From assembly GCA_034435955.1 (NCBI GenBank), contig DAOTWA010000040.1:1-12511 (forward strand): DNA of 12,511 bases. The letters run 5' to 3'. The first letter of the stretch is position 1, and each line of letters opens with the position of its first letter. Shown here piece after piece: positions 6,242 to 12,418 of this stretch. The stretch comes from DAOTWA01 sp034435955 (GTDB lineage Bacteria > Chloroflexota > Anaerolineae > Anaerolineales > Anaerolineaceae). The notes under the pieces are model-generated. The model was not told where the DNA came from and searched no databases. It saw only the letters and a program-made list of their open reading frames with translations. Made by a program: the position numbers and the translations under genes.

Positions 6242-6267
6242 GGCGGGCCTCGAGGCTCGCCTTTTTT
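6242..6267 (+). terminator. Intrinsic terminator after the VOC gene
   Basis: GGCGGGCC (6242-6249) pairs with GGCTCGCC (6254-6261), eight pairs including one G-T, around a TCGA loop. Six T residues follow directly at 6262-6267. It lies 32 bases past the VOC stop and is a textbook rho-independent terminator. Confidence 0.9.
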
Positions 6268-6310
6268 ATTGGAGCATCACCGTTCTCGGGGCCCGATCAT
6301 GGCGATGATG

Positions 6311-6316
6311 TATAAT
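6311..6316 (+). promoter_or_regulatory. Candidate -10 box for the ARMT1-like gene
   Basis: A perfect TATAAT lies just downstream of the VOC terminator and 62 bases before the ATG at 6379, which fits a separate transcription unit. A TG lies immediately before it rather than one base further out. No good -35 is seen at 16-18 bases upstream, so promoter strength is uncertain. Confidence 0.45.
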
Positions 6317-6378
6317 TCACCCGCTTTGCCGCGAATTCCATCCGACGGCTCATCCTATTCCGCAATGCGTGGAGAACA

Positions 6379-7632
6379 ATGCCTGCTGCGCCCTCCCTGC
6401 CTGGCCTGCCCCTTCCTCCGCCGTCCCGCGGCGCTGAGAAGGGTTCCTGGGCCGAATTCTCGATCGTCCAACGCCTGCCCGAGATCGGCCGGCGCATCCT
6501 GGCGGAGAACGATTTTCCCGCCGCTGCGGTTGTCCGCCTGGAAGCGCTGATCGCCGAGATCCCCGCCGGTCCCCTTCGCCCGCTGGATCTGCCTCTGGCG
6601 CCCTACCTCGAGGACTGGCAGCGCTACCTTCAGCCCTACCTGGGCCAGGATTGGCTCAACCCGCCCTGGTTTTTCGTCGAGCATTACTTTTACCAGCGCG
6701 TGCTGGAGGCTGTCGGCTATTACCACCCCGGCCCAGGCCGCGGCGTAGACCCTTTCGCCCTGCAGAAACGCCTTGGCCTGGAGGCCAACCGCGCGATGAT
6801 CCACGGGCTGGCCGAGCGTTTGAGCCACAAGCCGGAAAGCCGCTCTTCCCTGCGCGAATCGCTCTCCCTGCTGCTATCCGCCGATCTATGGGGCAACCAG
6901 ATCGATCTGAGCATCTGGCCGGCCGCCAATGGCGAAGGCGCTCAGGGTGGGCTGCTCCCCCGCCCGCGCCAAGCCAACCTGTTGGTCGACGACGCCCCCC
7001 GCGCCATGGATTATCTCCTCGACCTGCCCGACGGCTCGGCCCGCGTTGATTTCCTCCTCGACAACGCCGGCTTCGAGCTGGTTGCCGATCTTGCCCTGGC
7101 CGATTTCCTGCTCGCTGCTGGCCTGACAAAGTCGGTGCGCTTCCATGCCAAGCTGCACCCCACTTACGTCTCAGATGCCACGGAGGCCGACGTGCGCGCC
7201 ACGATCGCTGCCCTGTCCGCCGAGGAGCACCCCGCTACGCGCGCCCTCGGCCAGCGCCTCCAAATGGCCCTCTCGGATAACCGCCTGGTGCTGCGCAGCC
7301 ACCCCTTCTGGACTTCGCCGCTGGATATGTGGGACATGCCCGCCGAACTGCGCCGCGAATTTGGCGCCTCGACTTTGGTCATCAGCAAAGGCGACATGAA
7401 TTACCGCCGCCTGCTTGGCGACCGCCATTGGCCTTTTGAGACGCCTTTCGCCGACCTCCTGGGTTACTTTCCAGCCCCTCTACTGGCCTTACGCACCCTG
7501 AAATCCGAGCTGATCGTCGGCCTGGCTCGCGGCGAAGCCGAGAAAATCGCCCAATCGGATCCCCACTGGCTGACCGACGGCCAGTGGGGAGTCATCCAGT
7601 TCTTCACTGCGACCACCACGTCGGCGTCCTGA
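6379..7632 (+). CDS. ARMT1/DUF89-family damage-control phosphatase (subfamily III)
   Basis: A 417-residue protein, close to the length of eukaryotic ARMT1 (human C6orf211). Recognisable family blocks are ADLWGNQIDLSIW (168-180), VDFLLDNAGFELVADL (223-238), FHAKLHPTYVSDAT (255-268), VISKGDMNYRRLLGDRHW (334-351), FPAPLLALRTLKSELIVGL (364-382) and WLTDGQWGVIQF (397-408). By analogy with ARMT1, Asp228, Asn229 and Asp265 are the likely divalent-metal ligands, and Lys337 in KGD likely helps bind phosphate. Family enzymes are metal-dependent phosphatases that remove side-product sugar phosphates such as fructose 1-phosphate. A protein carboxyl methyltransferase activity has also been claimed for the human protein. 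The start has GGAG four bases upstream. The N-terminal 20 residues are Pro-rich and not conserved in character. The last nine codons overlap the convergent aldo/keto reductase. Confidence 0.87.
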   Translation: MPAAPSLPGLPLPPPSRGAEKGSWAEFSIVQRLPEIGRRILAENDFPAAAVVRLEALIAEIPAGPLRPLDLPLAPYLEDWQRYLQPYLGQDWLNPPWFFVEHYFYQRVLEAVGYYHPGPGRGVDPFALQKRLGLEANRAMIHGLAERLSHKPESRSSLRESLSLLLSADLWGNQIDLSIWPAANGEGAQGGLLPRPRQANLLVDDAPRAMDYLLDLPDGSARVDFLLDNAGFELVADLALADFLLAAGLTKSVRFHAKLHPTYVSDATEADVRATIAALSAEEHPATRALGQRLQMALSDNRLVLRSHPFWTSPLDMWDMPAELRREFGASTLVISKGDMNYRRLLGDRHWPFETPFADLLGYFPAPLLALRTLKSELIVGLARGEAEKIAQSDPHWLTDGQWGVIQFFTATTTSAS

Positions 7633-8575
7633 CCCAGCGGTGCTTGCGCAGCTCGTTGTGCAGCCCTTCCGGTAGCGGACCGGCGTCACTGGCGGCGATA
7701 TTCGCCTCCACATTCTTGATCCTGCGCATGCCCGGTATGACGGTGCTCACCCGCGGCTCGTTCAGAATGAAGCGCAGCGCCATCTCTGGCAGGCTCATGC
7801 CTTGCGGCACCAGCGGTTTCAACCGCTCGACCCGCTCCAGGCTGGCCTTCAAATTCTCCGGTACGAAATAGGTGTTGCGCCAGTCGCCTTCTGGCCACTT
7901 GCTGTCCATTGTTAGCGTGCCTGTTAGCGTGCCCTCGTCGAACGGCACCCGCGCGATGACCGCCACGTCCATCTCCTGGCAGGCCGGGAAGAGCTCGTCC
8001 TCGGGGTTCTGGTCGAAGATGTTGTAGATCACCTGCACCGCATCGATCAGCCCGCTGCGCACCGCCTTAACCCCGTTCCACGGCTCCCAGCGGTTGATGC
8101 TGATGCCGATGGCGTGGATGAGCCCCTGCCGGCGCAGATCTTCCAGCTTTGCATACCAGCGGTCATCCGCTACCCAGCCGTCCTCCCAGACGTGAAATTG
8201 GATTAAGTCAAAGTAATCCAGTCCGGCATTCTCCAGGCTGATATGCACCGATTCCTCGATGTAATCCGGCGGAAAGCAGTCGTCCAGAGTAAAGTCGCGC
8301 TGGCTGGGCCACTTGCGGTTCTTGGGCGGTATCTTCGTGGCGGTATACAGCTTCTTATCGGGGTTGGCGCGCACCAGTTGACCGAGCAGCTTCTCGCTGC
8401 GCCCTTCGCCGTAAGCCCGCGCCGTGTCGAAGAAATTGCAGCCCAATTCCACCGCCCTCTGCAGCGCTTCGAGCGACGCGCGGTCGTCCGACCCGCTCCA
8501 CGAACCCATTCCCCACATCCCATAACCGATCTCGCTGACCTGCCAGCCAGTCCGTCCAAAGCGGCGGTATTTCAT
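7604..8575 (-). CDS. Aldo/keto reductase
   Basis: A 323-residue (alpha/beta)8 NAD(P)H-dependent oxidoreductase. The catalytic tetrad is visible: Asp50 (FFDTARAYGEG), Tyr55, Lys81 (TATKIPP) and His128 (DLIQFHVW). The N-terminal MKYRRFGRTGWQVSEIGYG hairpin strand and the C-terminal cofactor segment VSTVIPGMRRIKNVEANIAA are both typical. It reduces aldehydes or ketones in the cytoplasm; the physiological substrate is unknown. The ATG at 8575 is preceded by GGAGGG (complement of 8579-8584). A promoter with TTGAAT/TATACT at 17-base spacing lies upstream. The gene tail overlaps the ARMT1-like tail by 29 bases. Inside the gene, a 12-base unit is tandemly doubled at 7911-7934, giving GTLTGTLT in the protein without breaking the frame. 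The match to the other reductase near 11 kb is at family level only. Confidence 0.92.
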   Translation of the reverse strand: MKYRRFGRTGWQVSEIGYGMWGMGSWSGSDDRASLEALQRAVELGCNFFDTARAYGEGRSEKLLGQLVRANPDKKLYTATKIPPKNRKWPSQRDFTLDDCFPPDYIEESVHISLENAGLDYFDLIQFHVWEDGWVADDRWYAKLEDLRRQGLIHAIGISINRWEPWNGVKAVRSGLIDAVQVIYNIFDQNPEDELFPACQEMDVAVIARVPFDEGTLTGTLTMDSKWPEGDWRNTYFVPENLKASLERVERLKPLVPQGMSLPEMALRFILNEPRVSTVIPGMRRIKNVEANIAASDAGPLPEGLHNELRKHRWVRTPTWWSQ

Positions 8576-8618
8576 GTTCCCTCCATAGACGATGGATGTC
8601 CGTAATTTCTTATCGACC

Positions 8619-8647
8619 AGTATAAATCGTTCCTCTCAGAAATTCAA
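8619..8647 (-). promoter_or_regulatory. Sigma70-type promoter for the aldo/keto reductase
   Basis: Read on the minus strand, TTGAAT (8647-8642) is followed after exactly 17 bases by TATACT (8624-8619). Four of six and five of six positions match consensus. The predicted leader is about 37 bases and contains the GGAGGG site. Confidence 0.65.
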
Positions 8648-8759
8648 ACGTATTCAATAGCCAGTCCATCGCGCAACAGCACTTGCATCTCCCTGTTGCC
8701 CCCAAGCCGACCGGTCTTCAGGGTCATCTTCTTTCTATGCAATTCCTCTCAATCCCGGT

Positions 8760-8765
8760 TATACT
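8760..8765 (+). promoter_or_regulatory. Candidate -10 box for rarA and the histidine phosphatase
   Basis: TATACT lies 40 bases before the rarA ATG. No good -35 precedes it. Just downstream is the palindrome ACCGG-G-CCGGT (8772-8782) at the expected transcript start, and GACCGGTC (8709-8716) lies about 60 bases upstream. The two could be operator halves, but both are short and GC-rich. The remainder of the 230-base divergent spacer shows no gene. Confidence 0.3.
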
Positions 8766-8805
8766 CTTTCTACCGGGCCGGTGCATTCTCCTGGCCTGAT
8801 ATACC

Positions 8806-10206
8806 ATGAGCGACCTTTTCGATCACGCCATGCAAGAACGTCTGAAGCAGGAAGCCCCTCTGGCCCTGCGCATGCGCCCACGCTCCCTGGACGAGTTCGT
8901 CGGCCAGGAACACATCGTCGGGCCGGGCCGCCTGCTGCGCCGCGCCATCGAAACCGACCGGCTTTTCTCTTCCATCATCCTGTGGGGGCCTCCCGGCACC
9001 GGCAAGACGACCCTGGCGGAGATCATCGCCCATCACACCCAATCCCATTTCGAGACCATTTCGGCCGTCCTGGCCGGCGTTCAGGAGCTGCGCCAGGTCA
9101 TCCAGGAAGCCCGCGAGCGGCGCCGGCTCCACAATCAGCGCACTATCCTCTTCGTCGATGAGGTTCACCGCTGGAACAAGGCCCAACAGGATGCTCTCCT
9201 CCCCCACATTGAAAAAGGCATCATCACCCTCATCGGCGCCACCACCGAAAACCCTTACTTCGAAGTCATCAAAGCCCTGGTCTCCCGCTCGCGTATCTTC
9301 CAGCTCTACCCGCTCACCGAGGAGCAAATCGGCGTGCTGGTTGACCGCGCCCTGACCGACCCCGAACGCGGCTACGGCCGGCGTAAGGTTATCCTCGACG
9401 AAGACGCCCGCCGTCACCTGATCGAGGTGGCCGGCGGCGATGCGCGCAATGCCCTCAACGCCCTGGAGCTGGCCGTCGAGAGCACCCCTCCGGGGGAAGA
9501 TGGCGCCATTCATATCACCCTCGCGGTAGCCCAGGAATCCATCCAGCGCCGCGCCGTGCTGTATGATAAGGATGGCGACGTCCACTACGACACCATTTCC
9601 GCCTTCATCAAATCCGTGCGCGGCTCAGACCCCGACGCTGCCCTTTTCTGGCTGGCCAAAATGCTTTACGCCGGCGAGGATCCACGCTTCATCCTCCGCC
9701 GCCTTTTGATCCTGGCCGGTGAGGACATCGGCCTGGCCGATCCCATGGGGCTGGTGGTGGCCAATGCCGCCGCTCAGGCTTTCGATTACATCGGCCTGCC
9801 CGAAGGCGTCTACCCGATCGTTGAAGCCACCCTCTACCTGGCCACCGCCCCCAAATCCAACTCGGCCGCCGCCTATTTCACTGCCTTGGAGCGGGTCGAA
9901 CAGGAAGGCCCTGGTGAGGTGCCTGCTCATCTGATGGATAGCAGCCGCGACGCCGCCGCCCTTGGCCATGGCCAGGGTTACCAGTACCCGCACTCCTTCC
10001 CCGGTCATTTCGTCCCTCAGCAGTACCTGCCCGCCCACCTGCTGGGCGCCACTTTCTATCAGCCCTCCGACCAGGGCTACGAGGCCCAGGTCGCCGAGCG
10101 CTTGGCGCGCTGGCGCGCCGCCCAGGCCCGCGCTCTGGGAATCGCCCGCCAGAACGAAACGCAGCCGAAAGATGCCAACCCTCCTTCTGATCCGCCACGG
10201 AGCTAA
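8806..10206 (+). CDS. rarA: Replication-associated recombination protein A (AAA+ ATPase, RarA/MgsA/WRNIP1 family)
   Basis: A 466-residue AAA+ ATPase, slightly longer than the usual 430-450. In order: PLALRMRPRSLDEFVGQEHIV (18-38), the clamp-loader-like N-terminal box; Walker A GPPGTGKT (61-68); Walker B and following FVDEVHRWNKAQQDALLP (116-133); sensor 1 GATTENP (144-150); arginines 161 and 163 in SRSRIF; and sensor 2 GGDARNALN (210-218). The C-terminal tetramerisation/MgsA-C region contains VRGSDPDAALFWLAKM and GEDPRFILRRLLILAGEDIG. The protein acts at stalled replication forks and gaps, related to clamp-loader ATPases. Residue 123 is Trp where Phe is common (HRFNK). No SD is visible before the ATG at 8806, although the N-terminus is in the right place. 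The last ~20 residues are polar, Pro-rich and encoded partly over the start of the next gene. Confidence 0.96.
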   Translation: MSDLFDHAMQERLKQEAPLALRMRPRSLDEFVGQEHIVGPGRLLRRAIETDRLFSSIILWGPPGTGKTTLAEIIAHHTQSHFETISAVLAGVQELRQVIQEARERRRLHNQRTILFVDEVHRWNKAQQDALLPHIEKGIITLIGATTENPYFEVIKALVSRSRIFQLYPLTEEQIGVLVDRALTDPERGYGRRKVILDEDARRHLIEVAGGDARNALNALELAVESTPPGEDGAIHITLAVAQESIQRRAVLYDKDGDVHYDTISAFIKSVRGSDPDAALFWLAKMLYAGEDPRFILRRLLILAGEDIGLADPMGLVVANAAAQAFDYIGLPEGVYPIVEATLYLATAPKSNSAAAYFTALERVEQEGPGEVPAHLMDSSRDAAALGHGQGYQYPHSFPGHFVPQQYLPAHLLGATFYQPSDQGYEAQVAERLARWRAAQARALGIARQNETQPKDANPPSDPPRS

Positions 10207-10816
10207 CGATTTCGTCGGCCGCCGGCTGGCTGGCCGCACGCCGGGCGTGCACCTTAACGAGCGCGGCCGCCAGCAAGCCGAAACGCTGGCGGCAATCCTC
10301 GCCAAAGCGCCGATCAAAGCCGTCTACAGCAGCCCCCTCGAACGGGCCGTCGAGACCGCCGAACCGCTCGCCCGCGCCCTCGGCCTGACCGTCCAGGTGT
10401 GTGATGGGCTGACCGAGGTGGACTTCGGCCGCTGGGTCGGCAAGACGGCCCGCCAGATGGCGCGCACCAAACTGTGGAAGGTCGTCCAATGGTCGCCCAG
10501 CCAGGCGCGCTTCCCCGCGGGCGAATCCTTCACCGAGGCGCAGGGCCGCATCGTCGCCGCCATTGAATCCATCCTCGCCGCTCACGCCGACGGCGACCTG
10601 GTGGCCTGCGTCTCCCATAGCGATGCCATTAAGCTGGCCCTGGCGCATTACCTGGGCCTGCCGCTGGATAATTTCCAGCGCCTCCATGTGGACACCGCCT
10701 CGATCAGCGTCCTGCACTTCCCTAAAGATGGCTTCCCCCGCCTCGCCCACCTCAACCAGGTGCTGGAATTCGATCTCCAGCGCAGGGAAAAACCCCGCCG
10801 CCGCAAGCCCAAATAA
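10172..10816 (+). CDS. Histidine phosphatase family protein (phosphoglycerate mutase-like)
   Basis: The start is ATG 10172, inside the rarA tail (35-base overlap in another frame). It yields 214 residues beginning directly with the catalytic strand MPTLLLIRHGAN. The frame is open to 9962, but that part is only a shadow of rarA. Catalytic residues are Arg8 and nucleophile His9 (RHG), Arg58 (YSSPLERAVETA), proton donor candidate Glu82 (LTEVDFGRWVG) and His149 (VSHSDAIKLALAHYLG). The segment LAGRTPGVHLNERGRQQA resembles the group of 'probable phosphomutase' proteins best known from Actinobacteria (MSMEG_4193-like). It is expected to dephosphorylate a small phosphorylated metabolite; the substrate is unknown. 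The C-terminus is a basic KPRRRKPK tail that might contact nucleic acid or membrane, but that is speculation. Translation is probably coupled to rarA. Confidence 0.9.
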   Translation: MPTLLLIRHGANDFVGRRLAGRTPGVHLNERGRQQAETLAAILAKAPIKAVYSSPLERAVETAEPLARALGLTVQVCDGLTEVDFGRWVGKTARQMARTKLWKVVQWSPSQARFPAGESFTEAQGRIVAAIESILAAHADGDLVACVSHSDAIKLALAHYLGLPLDNFQRLHVDTASISVLHFPKDGFPRLAHLNQVLEFDLQRREKPRRRKPK

Positions 10817-10869
10817 GCCGGCTCTCTTCCATACCTGGAAATTCTGCACTCATTCTCAAACAACATCAT

Positions 10870-10896
10870 CCCCCTTCCCTTAAGGGAAAAGGGGGG
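10870..10896. terminator. Strong GC hairpin between convergent genes
   Basis: CCCCCTTCCC (10870-10879) can pair with GGG-AAAA-GGGGG (10884-10895) around TTAA, leaving a two-base bulge. It also contains the perfect CCCTTAAGGG. It sits between the convergent stops of the histidine phosphatase and the Kv-beta-like reductase. No T-run follows on either strand, so termination is inferred from position and stem strength only. Confidence 0.4.
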
Positions 10897-10922
10897 AATA
10901 AAAGGGAAACGGGCGAAGACGT

Positions 10923-11903
10923 TTAATCGTTCTGCTCAATTTTGGGTTTGTTGCCCAAAATTGCCTCGATCCTTTCCATAACATCCGGCGTCAGCTTTTC
11001 CACCACTTGGATGGCCTTCATGTTTTCGTGCACCTGCTCGACCCGGCTCGCTCCGGTGATCACCGTGCTGACGTTGGGGTTCTTCAGGCACCATGCCAGC
11101 GCCATCTGAGCCAGCGTGCAGCCCAACTCCTTGGCCAGCGGCTCCAGCGCGCGCGCCTTCTCGATCCTTTCCGGCGTGATCACCTCTTCGCGCAGCCATT
11201 CGTACCCCGGAAGCGTCGCCCGTGAACCCGCCGGTATGCCCTGGTTGTATTTGCCGGTCAGCACGCCCGATGCCAGCGGACTCCATACCGTGGTGCCGAT
11301 GCCCAGCTCGCGAAACAACGGCAGGTACTCTTTCTCCATCCGCTCGCGGTGCAGCATGTTGTACTCCGGCTGCTCCATACTGGGCGGCGTCAGCCCGTTC
11401 AGGCGCGCCAGTGCGTCCGCGCGCATGATATCCGCCGCGCTCCATTCCGACGTGCCCCAGTAGAACGCTTTCCCCTGGCGGATCACCAGGTCCATCGCGC
11501 GCACCGTCTCCTCTATCGGCGTGTTGGGATCAGGCCGGTGACAGAAGAGCAAATCCACGTATTCCAGTTGCAGATGCTGCAACGAGCGGTTCACCCCCTC
11601 CACGATATGCTTGTAGCTCAGCCCGCGCTCGTTCGGCCCGCGCCCGCCCCAGAAAATCTTGGTAGAGACCACGAATGACGAGCGTTTCCAGCCCATCTTC
11701 TTGAACACATTGCCCATCACGATCTCGGCCTGACCGCGCCCGTAGGATTCGGCGTTGTCGAAGAAGTTGACCCCGTAATCGTAGGCGGTCTTCATGCACT
11801 CCAGCGCTACGTCCTCGCCAACCTGCTCACCGTAGGTCACCCACGCCCCCAGCGAGAGCTCGCTCAGCCGCAGCCCGGACTTACCCATCTTGCGATATTC
11901 CAT
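10923..11903 (-). CDS. Kv-beta-like aldo/keto reductase
   Basis: The start is ATG 11903, six bases behind AAAGGAG (complement of 11910-11916). The frame is open to 11936, but the extra 11 residues lack an SD. The 326-residue product has the tetrad Asp49, Tyr54 (DNAESYGRG), Lys82 (STKIFWGG) and His122 (FCHRPDPNTP). Segments FWGGRGPNERGLSYKHIVEG, HRERMEKEYLPLF, SPLASGVLTGKY, LGCTLAQMALAWCL and VSTVITGASRVEQVHENMKAI place it in the group related to potassium-channel beta subunits (AKR6 and bacterial relatives). Bacterial members are NADPH-dependent reductases of aldehydes and ketones, including methylglyoxal-type compounds. No potassium channel gene is nearby. It has its own likely promoter and is convergent with the histidine phosphatase. 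Confidence 0.93.
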   Translation of the reverse strand: MEYRKMGKSGLRLSELSLGAWVTYGEQVGEDVALECMKTAYDYGVNFFDNAESYGRGQAEIVMGNVFKKMGWKRSSFVVSTKIFWGGRGPNERGLSYKHIVEGVNRSLQHLQLEYVDLLFCHRPDPNTPIEETVRAMDLVIRQGKAFYWGTSEWSAADIMRADALARLNGLTPPSMEQPEYNMLHRERMEKEYLPLFRELGIGTTVWSPLASGVLTGKYNQGIPAGSRATLPGYEWLREEVITPERIEKARALEPLAKELGCTLAQMALAWCLKNPNVSTVITGASRVEQVHENMKAIQVVEKLTPDVMERIEAILGNKPKIEQND

Positions 11904-11938
11904 AGTCCACTCCTTTGATTCGTGAAGATTGCTCATTT

Positions 11939-11967
11939 AGTTTAATAGCTGCGCACCTTTCAGGCAA
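11939..11967 (-). promoter_or_regulatory. Candidate promoter for the Kv-beta-like reductase
   Basis: On the minus strand TTGCCT (11967-11962) is followed after 17 bases by TAAACT (11944-11939), each matching four of six consensus positions. A small hairpin, GCAAG (11964-11968) with CTTGC (11973-11977), overlaps the -35. A perfect palindrome TTCGTACGAA lies upstream at 11999-12008, so the promoter may be regulated. Confidence 0.4.
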
Positions 11968-12110
11968 GGCTTCTTGCAGATGCCTCAAAGACAGTATATT
12001 CGTACGAAGAGGAAATCAACGCCCGCCCTTCCCCATTCCCCATGGAAAGGCTGATCATTCCGGACAGCCGGGCGGCAAGCCCATTAAGAAGCATGGGGAA
12101 AGGTCCTTCG

Positions 12111-12139
12111 TTGACGCAAGGAAGGCTTTATGCTAAAAT
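12111..12139 (+). promoter_or_regulatory. Strong extended -10 promoter for tRNA-Glu
   Basis: TTGACG (12111-12116), a 17-base spacer and TAAAAT (12134-12139) preceded by TGC match a housekeeping promoter well. The predicted transcript start, near 12146, lies a few bases before the mature tRNA 5' end. Confidence 0.8.
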
Positions 12140-12152
12140 CCCCCTGCACCAG

Positions 12153-12225
12153 GCCCCCATCGTCTAGCGGCCCAGGACGTGGCCCTCTCAAGGCCAAAAC
12201 CGCGGTTCGAATCCGCGTGGGGGCA
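12153..12225 (+). tRNA. tRNA-Glu (anticodon CTC)
   Basis: A full cloverleaf of 73 bases. The acceptor stem GCCCCCA (12153-12159) pairs with TGGGGGC (12218-12224). The D-loop region TCGTCTAGCGGCCCAGGACG is typical of tRNA-Glu. The anticodon stem TGGCC/GGCCA encloses CTCTCAA with anticodon CTC at 12187-12189. The T arm CGCGG-TTCGAAT-CCGCG is at 12201-12217, and the discriminator is A12225. CCA is not encoded and must be added after transcription. The gene has its own strong promoter. Confidence 0.97.
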
Positions 12226-12418
12226 CTTATAACTAAAATTCTCATGCACATTGTGATCCGCCCGGTGGTCCCAACCGTACGTCGCGCGAAGTTCCATCGG
12301 AGGCCCCGAGGCCTGATTGTCGCATGCCCAGCTTGATGGTCTGGCGCTGTTTTTCTCCGCAATCAAATCAAGATGACCGGGTAGAGATCGATCGGCGAGG
12401 GGAAAAGATTGAGGGGTT

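Noticed and set aside
8770..9585. 271-codon minus-strand frame opposite rarA
   Set aside because: A shadow of rarA with no recognisable domain and no ribosome site.
9878..10849. 323-codon minus-strand frame opposite the rarA end and histidine phosphatase
   Set aside because: An antisense shadow. Both plus-strand genes have complete catalytic motifs.
12329..12354. Possible intrinsic terminator after the tRNA gene
   Set aside because: CAGC/GCTG followed by five T is only a four-pair stem with a long loop, and a competing CCAG/CTGG pairing exists. Too weak to annotate.
12133..12366. 77-codon minus-strand open frame covering the tRNA-Glu gene, with a CPHADSNRGF-like stretch
   Set aside because: This peptide is the well-known antisense shadow of a tRNA T arm and acceptor stem. 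It has no SD and no independent evidence.
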